Shown one piece after another: positions 13,961-19,075 of a stretch of 19,075 nucleotides of DNA (within the stretch, counting starts at the first letter, position 1; every line of letters starts with the position of its first letter). A program made the position numbers and the translations under genes. Source of the DNA: JBEIVB01 sp040374085 (lineage in GTDB: Bacteria > Bacteroidota > Bacteroidia > UBA4408); assembly GCA_040374085.1 (NCBI GenBank), contig JBEIVB010000047.1:1-19075 (forward strand), given 5' to 3'. Under the pieces are notes generated by a model. The model did no database searches and had not been told where the DNA came from. It was given only the letters and a program-made list of their open reading frames with translations.

Positions 13961-16915
13961 TCAACTTGCACTTGCATTAAGCCACCTCATCCACCGCGGA
14001 CGGCGCTTGCCTTCCACATTTAGAAGTCTGGCCAGTACATTAAAATAGAGCATGATGTATAAAAATCCGCTCATGATCCACAACATCAATGCATTAAACG
14101 CCCAGGTGGTGAACGTGGTGCTTCCTACCTTTTTCTCGGGAGAAAAAAGCGGTGCGTGGAAAGGATTGGCATCCGGTGCCGGGAAGTATATGGTGTTGGT
14201 AAGCGGAACGATTCCGTATGGGGTGAGGCGCGTTTTGTCTAGGCTCATGCTGTTTTTCACCAACATGCTTAAGGCTTCGTTTTCATGGGCTTTTCTGATG
14301 GCATCGGCTTGGGTTCCCACTTTTTCGTCCAGCTTGGCAATACGGGTTTCTGCTGCCGATCCTCTTTTGCTCCAACCATTTTTTAGCGCATCCAGTTCCG
14401 TTCCTCCTGTTTTTTGCATGCCTTGGGTTGCAAGCAATTGCGCTATTTGCGCTTGCAAAAAGGCTTTCTCGCTGTTGTTTTTTCCATTCAGAACCTCTTC
14501 GGCTTTTTCGCTGTAGTAGTTGGTATAATAATTTGCTTGTTGTATTTCGGAATTGAAGGCAAAGCGGGGCTGCTCCCAGGCATTGTTGGAAAACTGTTGG
14601 GTTGCCATGGCCTCAAAGGCCCACCTGCTGGCCATTGCGTTGCCCACCAACGGAACGCCCCGGTCCGTGCGCAGGGCAGGATTTAAATCGTCGAAGCGGA
14701 TGAGTATGCCGGAAAGGAGAATTTGAGGAATCAACAAAAAGGGAATGAGGATGTAAATGGCCACGGCACTGCGGAAGGCCGAGGAAATGTTCAACCCTAT
14801 GAGATTGGCCAGGCAGCTCACCGAGAAGTACATAAATCCATGCCACCAGCCCATGCCTTCTATGCCCATGAGGGCATGGCCCAACAAGGTAAAACCTATG
14901 GCTTGTATGGCCGAAATGCAGAACAGCAAGGTGGTTTTGGAAAAGAGGTAGGCGCTCCAGCTTAGGTTTAGAAAGCGCTCCCTGCGCAGCATTTTTCGGT
15001 CGGCAAAAATTTCTTCGGCACTTAAGATCATACCCAAAAACAGGGCCACCAGAATGCTCATGAACAGAAAGGCCGGAACGTTGGGGTTTTGCCGAAACAC
15101 ATAGTCGCTGCTCCCATTGCGGCACAGCCAGCCCAGCACCAAGGCCAATGCAGGAGCCTCTAAAAGCGTTAGGTTGCGATAACCTTTGTTGGATAATTTC
15201 GCACGAAGATCTCTACGCAAATATACCGTTATCTGATGCCACCAACCGGGTTTGGATCGGCCGGTTTCGGGAGCCAGGAGCGGAGCATCGGAATGATTTT
15301 CGGTGCGCTTGCCGGAAAGGAGGTAGCGCTCGTGCCATTGCTTAGATGTTATCTTGCGCTTGTTGGTAGGCTGGCCGGTTTCATCCAACAGCGTGGACTC
15401 CACTATGGAAAAAAGCTGCTCAGGATTTACGTTGCCGCATGCAAGGCATTCGCTCATTCCGGCCTGGGCAAACTCGGCTTGCTCTTTAAAGTAAACGAGG
15501 CTCTCCACAGGATTACCATTATAAATGAGGTAACCGCCCTGGTCGAGCAAGAGCAAACGATCAAACAGCTTAAAGATGTCCGAAGCAGGTTGGTGGATCA
15601 CCAAGAAGACAAGCTTTCCTTTTTGGGTAAGCCCTTTCAACAGATCCATGATGAGCTCCGAATCGCGCGACGACAATCCACTGGTGGGCTCATCCAAGAA
15701 GAGCACCTCCGGCTGTCGAATCAGCTCCAAGGCAATGTTGAGCCGCTTCCGTTGCCCGCCGCTGATGGTTTTGTCCAGCACCGAACCTACCCTCAGCTGT
15801 GCTACCTTGCTTAGCCCAACGTCTTCCAATACTTTTAGAACGCGGGTAGAAAGTTCGGCTTCGGGGGCATGTGGAAAACAAAAGCAGGCGTTGAAATACA
15901 GGTTTTCATAAACCGTAAGTTGTTCTACCAAAAGGTCGTCCTGTGGCACATATCCAATCAGTCCCTCCAACTTGCCTGCCTCTTGGTGCAGGTCTATTCC
16001 GTTTATGGCTACACTGCCTTGTGTGGGTGCATCGTTTCCGTTGAGTACGTTCAGCAAGGTGGATTTGCCGGCGCCCGATCCGCCCATGATGCCCACCAGC
16101 GAGCCTGAGCCTTCGGTGAAGGAGAGCGGATGCAATCCTACCTTGCCCGATTTAAAGGTATAACCAACGTCTTGTACCTCAAACCGAATGCGGTTGGGCC
16201 AAGAGGATTGTATGAAGTGCCCCTCAATCTCCGAATAGAAAACAGGCTGGAACTTTTTGCTGCGTATGGCAGAGCCAGGATTCAACAAATAGAGCTTTTC
16301 CTTACTCAAGTGATGGCCGTTGAGCGTAATGTGGTCTTCGGATAGGTTGCGGAGGGCATAGAGGTTTACAGACGGAAACCACATTACCTGCAACCTTTCC
16401 GAAAGGCCCTTCACGTGCAGGTGACCCGCCCACGGCTCTTGAGGATGCATCTCGGAAAGGACTAAGAAATATCCGGGTTCAATCTCCTCCCCTTTGCCCT
16501 CCAGCCAGGCTCTTAGATTCAAAAACTCCTGATCGGGAACAGCAAAGCTGGAAGCTACGGTCTCAATAAAATCCAGTTCAATTGGAGTTGCCCCTTGGGC
16601 AAAAATGATTTCTGAAAGCCTCAGCAGAACGATGCATTTTTGATGTTGATTCAGCTCGCTGTTGATCTGATCCAGAATACCCAGCACCTTCACCGAGGAT
16701 GCAGAGGCCCGCTTGCGCTTTAAAACCCCTTCCTCAGGAGCGGTGTGCTGGGCCAACAGCGCATCGTATCGCTGCAAGAAGCGCTGGGTGCCTTCCTCAT
16801 CAAGTTGTTGCAATAAAAATGAACGCACCACCTCTCGGCTTTCGGAAAGGTTTTCTTCCAGTCCGGCAATGAGTGCAAACAGCCGCACCAAGGCGTCGAG
16901 TATGGTCTCTTTCAT
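13961..16915 (-). CDS. ABCG-like ABC transporter (ATPase fused to permease) with N-terminal regulatory region
   Basis: Large protein of 984 residues. Residues 1-140 are helical and acidic, and look like a TerB-type domain (LNQHQKCIVLLRLSEIIFAQG, ELDFIETVASSF). Residues 148-235 form a short beta-rich segment that may be FHA-like; both assignments are tentative. The ATPase (about 243-475) has Walker A GGSGAGKST (278-286), the Q-loop YVPQDDLLVE, the signature ISGGQRKRLNIALEL (384-398), Walker B VLFLDEPTSG and the H-loop His441. The order ATPase then permease, with about six membrane segments (590-740 and 935-965), is that of the ABCG (white) subfamily. A long extracellular or periplasmic segment (about 740-935) separates the last two parts. 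Substrate unknown. The ATG at 16915 directly follows a terminator T-run. The phosphatase gene is coupled at the 3' end. Confidence 0.9.
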   Translation of the reverse strand: MKETILDALVRLFALIAGLEENLSESREVVRSFLLQQLDEEGTQRFLQRYDALLAQHTAPEEGVLKRKRASASSVKVLGILDQINSELNQHQKCIVLLRLSEIIFAQGATPIELDFIETVASSFAVPDQEFLNLRAWLEGKGEEIEPGYFLVLSEMHPQEPWAGHLHVKGLSERLQVMWFPSVNLYALRNLSEDHITLNGHHLSKEKLYLLNPGSAIRSKKFQPVFYSEIEGHFIQSSWPNRIRFEVQDVGYTFKSGKVGLHPLSFTEGSGSLVGIMGGSGAGKSTLLNVLNGNDAPTQGSVAINGIDLHQEAGKLEGLIGYVPQDDLLVEQLTVYENLYFNACFCFPHAPEAELSTRVLKVLEDVGLSKVAQLRVGSVLDKTISGGQRKRLNIALELIRQPEVLFLDEPTSGLSSRDSELIMDLLKGLTQKGKLVFLVIHQPASDIFKLFDRLLLLDQGGYLIYNGNPVESLVYFKEQAEFAQAGMSECLACGNVNPEQLFSIVESTLLDETGQPTNKRKITSKQWHERYLLSGKRTENHSDAPLLAPETGRSKPGWWHQITVYLRRDLRAKLSNKGYRNLTLLEAPALALVLGWLCRNGSSDYVFRQNPNVPAFLFMSILVALFLGMILSAEEIFADRKMLRRERFLNLSWSAYLFSKTTLLFCISAIQAIGFTLLGHALMGIEGMGWWHGFMYFSVSCLANLIGLNISSAFRSAVAIYILIPFLLIPQILLSGILIRFDDLNPALRTDRGVPLVGNAMASRWAFEAMATQQFSNNAWEQPRFAFNSEIQQANYYTNYYSEKAEEVLNGKNNSEKAFLQAQIAQLLATQGMQKTGGTELDALKNGWSKRGSAAETRIAKLDEKVGTQADAIRKAHENEALSMLVKNSMSLDKTRLTPYGIVPLTNTIYFPAPDANPFHAPLFSPEKKVGSTTFTTWAFNALMLWIMSGFLYIMLYFNVLARLLNVEGKRRPRWMRWLNASAS

Positions 16916-16947
16916 AAAAAAATAGACATTGATGGTTCAATGTCTAT
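16916..16947 (-). terminator. Rho-independent terminator ending at the ABC gene start codon
   Basis: On the minus strand, ATAGACATTGA, a 4-base loop (ACCA) and TCAATGTCTAT form a perfect 11-bp stem. Six further T residues follow, then the ATG of the ABC gene at 16915. It lies about 28 bases after the stop of the lipoprotein gene and should end that transcript. The stem is AT-rich, so termination may be partial, letting some transcripts continue into the ABC gene. Confidence 0.8.
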
Positions 16948-16975
16948 ATAGGGTTAAGCGTGGGTTAAAAATGCA

Positions 16976-17827
16976 TCATCCGATGCACTGATTGCGAATG
17001 GTGGCAACCACCTTCAGCAACGCTTCAACCTTATCCGCGGTTAGGTCTTGAGGACTCTTCAACCCAGACAAGGCCTCCTGCATCGGGGCTAAGCGGTTCA
17101 TCATCTCGGTGCAACCGGCTTTCTTTTCCAGTTGCTTCAACACGTTCATAAGGTTCATGATGTGAAGCTTCGACTCAAAAAGTTTGGTAAACAGCTCCTC
17201 ATTTTTTGCATTGCGCTTTTGGCCTTTCAATGCACTTAAGGCATGATAATGACTCTCAATAAAACTGCCGGCTACAATCAAAGCCGCTACTTCGTATTTG
17301 TTGTTGCCTTTGATGTGGTTGTAGGATTCGTAATACACATCGTCGGCAAGTTTCAACAAACTGTCTTTGTGCATCACCACACGGTCTGCCTGGTCTCCAC
17401 CGAATTTCTTAAACGCCTCGCCGGCATTCAAATCATTCGCCAAATCGTGTGTTGCCTTCAAATATTTCAGGATGTCGCCTTTCTTTTCATAAATGGAAAG
17501 GTATCCCAGGTCAACTGCATACAGGCCAAAGGCCACCGATTTTTGGGCAGCCGAGGTGAAGGAGGTTGCCTTCTCTGTTGGTACCAACACCACCTTGTCG
17601 AATTTCAGTCCGGCATTGAACACCAGATTTTCCATCACAAGAGGCTTAGGAAAGTTGGCCATCATTTTGTCGTACTCAAACTGTGTCATGGTTTCTTCTT
17701 CAGTAGGAGCAGCTTGTGCCTGAGTGGTATCGGCAGTTTCCCCTTCTGACTTTGCCGGAGGGTTGGAACAGGCGGTCAGAAACACAGCAGAAACAAGCGC
17801 AGCAGCGCAAAAGGGTTTTAGGTTCAT
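16976..17827 (-). CDS. Lipoprotein of unknown function
   Basis: Protein of 283 residues that I do not recognise. The ATG at 17827 gives MNLKPFCAAALVSAVFLTAC, a lipoprotein signal with lipobox LTAC and the lipidated Cys at residue 20; upstream alternatives (TTG at 17875, ATG at 17866) would spoil this. A polar linker rich in Glu, Thr and Ala follows (21-45). The rest is largely helical and carries GLYAVDLGYLSIYEKKGD, SLLKLADDVYYESYNHI, ALIVAGSFIESHYHALSAL and a C-terminal helix ending in QCIG. It is exported and membrane anchored. No catalytic motif was found. It has its own probable promoter and is followed by a terminator, so it is mostly a single-gene unit. The DUF1987 gene is divergent, 141 bases away. 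Confidence 0.8.
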   Translation of the reverse strand: MNLKPFCAAALVSAVFLTACSNPPAKSEGETADTTQAQAAPTEEETMTQFEYDKMMANFPKPLVMENLVFNAGLKFDKVVLVPTEKATSFTSAAQKSVAFGLYAVDLGYLSIYEKKGDILKYLKATHDLANDLNAGEAFKKFGGDQADRVVMHKDSLLKLADDVYYESYNHIKGNNKYEVAALIVAGSFIESHYHALSALKGQKRNAKNEELFTKLFESKLHIMNLMNVLKQLEKKAGCTEMMNRLAPMQEALSGLKSPQDLTADKVEALLKVVATIRNQCIG

Positions 17828-17853
17828 GAGGTTGAAACTTATTCGGTATCGGG

Positions 17854-17884
17854 CAAAGATAGCCATATCGGTCAAGGCTCAAAA
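17854..17884 (-). promoter_or_regulatory. Probable Bacteroidota promoter for the lipoprotein gene
   Basis: Minus strand TTTTG at 17884-17880, an 18-base spacer, then TATCTTTG at 17861-17854, an exact TAnnTTTG match. The lipoprotein ATG lies 26 bases further on. Both elements and the spacing fit the family consensus, making this the best-supported promoter in the window. Confidence 0.6.
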
Positions 17885-17916
17885 TCTATTGGCAAGCGAA
17901 ATATAGTCGGTTTTGA

Positions 17917-17946
17917 TTGGCAACTGAAATATGCTCCTTATCTTCG
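17917..17946 (+). promoter_or_regulatory. Probable promoter for the siaC-like gene
   Basis: TTG at 17917-17919, a 19-base spacer, then TATCTTCG at 17939-17946 (one mismatch to TAnnTTTG). The ATG at 17969 lies 22 bases downstream. An overlapping alternative is TTCGTTTG at 17943-17950. Confidence 0.45.
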
Positions 17947-17968
17947 TTTGTCGCCCTAAAGAAACTAC

Positions 17969-18352
17969 ATGGAGTCATTGCTTATAGAAGCCGGTAACAA
18001 CACACCGATGCTGCATTTTAGCCCGGATTCGGGAATCTTGGTGTTTCGTGGAAAATCCATTCCTGAGAACACACTTAAATTTTATTCTCCGGTTAAAGCT
18101 TGGGTTACCGAATATCTTCAGCAACCGGCTTCTGAAACGGTGCTCGATGTGTACCTAGAGTATTTCAACACCAGTTCGGCCAAGATGTTGATTGAGCTGT
18201 TTAAGCAGGTGCAAGAAGCGCATCTGGCCGGTCGCACGGTCATGCGTATGGTGTGGCGATACGAAACTGCCGACCTCGACATGCAGGAGGCCGGAGAGGA
18301 CATGAAGAATTTACTGAAGGTTGATGTAGAGATGGTATCGGTTGAAGGATGA
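17969..18352 (+). CDS. siaC: SiaC family regulatory phosphoprotein (DUF1987)
   Basis: Small cytoplasmic protein of 127 residues, the normal length for the family. The sequence follows the DUF1987 pattern: TPMLHFSPDSGILVFRGKSIPEN (12-34), FYSPVKAWVTEYL (38-50), and LDVYLEYFNTSSAKMLIELF (59-78). In Pseudomonas aeruginosa SiaC is phosphorylated on a threonine at position 68 by the kinase SiaB and dephosphorylated by the PP2C-type phosphatase SiaA. The unphosphorylated form activates the diguanylate cyclase SiaD. Here the threonine of FNTSS is also residue 68. No SiaB kinase or diguanylate cyclase is visible in the window, but a membrane-anchored PP2C phosphatase gene lies about 4 kb away. The stop codon overlaps the start of the next gene (ATGA). 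A likely promoter is directly upstream, in a region shared with the divergent lipoprotein gene. Confidence 0.88.
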   Translation: MESLLIEAGNNTPMLHFSPDSGILVFRGKSIPENTLKFYSPVKAWVTEYLQQPASETVLDVYLEYFNTSSAKMLIELFKQVQEAHLAGRTVMRMVWRYETADLDMQEAGEDMKNLLKVDVEMVSVEG

Positions 18353-18582
18353 TGAACCGAGTTCTGCTCGTTCCCGATGCCTTTGCCCCCCGACAATGGG
18401 CCATCTCCGACTTGGTGAAGGTGCTTTCTCGTGCCGGATTTTTAATTGACCAACCCACCCTCGGGCCCTCTTTTGCCGGAGAACTGGCAACTGCTCTTAA
18501 TCAAGCCGATGCCGCGCGGTTTCTTGCTGGCAGCTGCACGAAACCCCCGAAGACGACGATCGGGAGATGGAGGAAAAATTAG
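18349..18582 (+). CDS. Unknown protein coupled to siaC, apparently frameshifted
   Basis: The ATG at 18349 overlaps the siaC stop (ATGA), so the gene is translationally coupled. The first frame gives MMNRVLLVPDAFAPRQWAISD and continues to about AARFL (residue 59), then becomes Lys/Pro/Arg-rich and stops at 18580-18582. A different frame, open from 18501 to 18647, gives a charged tail that looks authentic: HETPEDDDREMEEKLEAAAK, a KRKKQ stretch and an end in DEDVTISF. Both parts use codons like their neighbours. The simplest reading is one protein of about 100 residues broken by one missing base between 18501 and 18579. I do not recognise the family. No signal peptide or membrane segment is seen. 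Confidence 0.55.
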   Translation: MMNRVLLVPDAFAPRQWAISDLVKVLSRAGFLIDQPTLGPSFAGELATALNQADAARFLAGSCTKPPKTTIGRWRKN

Positions 18583-18647
18583 AGGCCGCTGCCAAACGAA
18601 AGAAACAAAAAGCCGAGGAGGATGAAGACGTTACCATTTCGTTTTGA
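18501..18647 (+). pseudogene. Out-of-frame charged C-terminal tail of the siaC-linked gene
   Basis: Reading frame shifted by two bases relative to the preceding gene, open from just after a TAA at 18498-18500 to a TGA at 18645-18647. It encodes an acidic then basic, probably helical tail (EDDDREMEEKLEAAAKRKKQ). It has no start codon of its own before an ATG at 18567. It is best explained as the displaced 3' end of the gene starting at 18349. Confidence 0.45.
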
Positions 18648-18677
18648 TGCGTCTACTCCGCAACAACGATGAAGTCT

Positions 18678-19049
18678 TTATTTTTTTTCCATAACCGTAA
18701 TGGTGCCCAGCAACATGGTAAGGGCATAAACGGTGTCTTCAATGGGAATGGTACCCAGGCGAATGCCCAGGTTTTCTGAATTGTTGTACATCACCACGGG
18801 CAGCGCCGTAAGCACTCCGTTTACCAACAGGAAGGGAATCAAGTGAATGAGGTAGGCCATCCAAAACGTGCCCATCCACAACGTTTTTTTTATAAAACCG
18901 TGGTAAACCAAAAACAGCCCTCCAAACAAGGCGTTGTAAAAGGTATAGGCTTTGCCATAGGTAAAGACGGCCAGCAACATCAGCCCCAATCCTATACCAT
19001 GTGCTAATCGCAGAGAAAAATCCAGACCGTGTTTCCAGGTAAAGTAGGC
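18678..19049 (-). CDS. Lycopene cyclase domain protein, C-terminal half
   Basis: Integral membrane protein fragment. About 124 codons are open from after an in-frame TAA (19050-19052) to the stop at 18678. The C-terminal region matches the lycopene cyclase domain of Bacteroidota: the stretch after LIPFLLVNGVLTALPVVMYN, then NSENLGIRLGTIPIED, with the family's conserved Pro-x-Glu-Asp, and a final helix ending in TVMEKK. Several hydrophobic segments precede it. These enzymes convert lycopene to beta-carotene. The family is usually about 230 residues with two similar halves, so only the second half is here and the first lies off the right edge. Codons on the far side of the TAA (VLIYRCY) are spaced as expected for the family's IYE...AYF junction, so the stop may be a mutation or an error. 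Carotenoid genes are likely to lie to the right. Confidence 0.7.
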   Translation of the reverse strand, partial: AYFTWKHGLDFSLRLAHGIGLGLMLLAVFTYGKAYTFYNALFGGLFLVYHGFIKKTLWMGTFWMAYLIHLIPFLLVNGVLTALPVVMYNNSENLGIRLGTIPIEDTVYALTMLLGTITVMEKK

Positions 19050-19075
19050 TTAGTAGCAGCGATAAATTAAGACAG

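Noticed and set aside
16972..16987. Inverted repeat TGCATC-ATCC-GATGCA over the lipoprotein stop codon
   Set aside because: A 6-bp stem with no T-run is too weak to call; the strong terminator lies 25 bases further on.
1..19075. Search for tRNA, rRNA, CRISPR arrays, insertion sequences, attachment sites and riboswitches
   Set aside because: No cloverleaf, repeat array, transposase, integrase or aptamer-like leader was found by reading; intergenic gaps are short and mostly explained by promoters and terminators.

Overview
The window reads as a chromosomal segment of a member of the Bacteroidota. The main reasons are a MurF-alanine racemase fusion, a type IX secretion (T9SS) C-terminal sorting domain, a bacterial GH3 enzyme, a Bacteroidota-type lycopene cyclase domain protein, lipoproteins, and several upstream boxes matching the Bacteroidota -7 consensus TAnnTTTG. 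The family or genus cannot be fixed from this sequence alone. No rRNA, tRNA, CRISPR array, insertion sequence or phage gene was seen. Base composition looks even along the window, so there is no obvious island.

Layout. (1) 1-2192, minus: hppD (tyrosine catabolism), then a 55-residue lipoprotein gene, then the 5' part of a secreted subtilisin-like protease that runs off the left edge. The three are tightly packed, with one good -7 box before hppD. (2) 2296-4776, plus: murF-alr, peptidoglycan precursor synthesis. (3) 4782-9177, minus: a T9SS cargo protein, a rho-independent terminator, a DAO-type FAD oxidoreductase, a GH3-type acyl-adenylating enzyme and a LysE-type exporter. (4) 9234-12798, plus: a PD40 beta-propeller protein, an M28 metallopeptidase with a PDZ domain, and a DUF2130 coiled-coil protein. 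(5) 12795-17827, minus: a lipoprotein, a second terminator, a large ABCG-like ATPase-permease with an extra N-terminal region, and a SpoIIE-type PP2C phosphatase. (6) 17969-18647, plus: a SiaC-type (DUF1987) phosphoprotein followed by a translationally coupled short gene of unknown function that seems frameshifted. (7) 18678 to the right edge, minus: the 3' part of a lycopene cyclase domain gene.

How the genes may work together. The most suggestive grouping is at the right end. A SiaC homologue, whose threonine falls at residue 68 like the known phosphosite, lies about 4 kb from a membrane-anchored PP2C phosphatase of the type that dephosphorylates SiaC in Pseudomonas. The phosphatase is translationally coupled to the ABC transporter. 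A second theme is the oxidase, GH3 enzyme and exporter set, which would fit handling of amino acids or their conjugates. Both are inferences.

Three probable gene disruptions lie in the last 5 to 6 kb: an in-frame TGA at codon 3 of the phosphatase, a frameshift after siaC, and an in-frame TAA in the lycopene cyclase gene. They may be real mutations or sequence errors. Two hairpin terminators end exactly at the ATG of the next gene with the same geometry, which is unusual.
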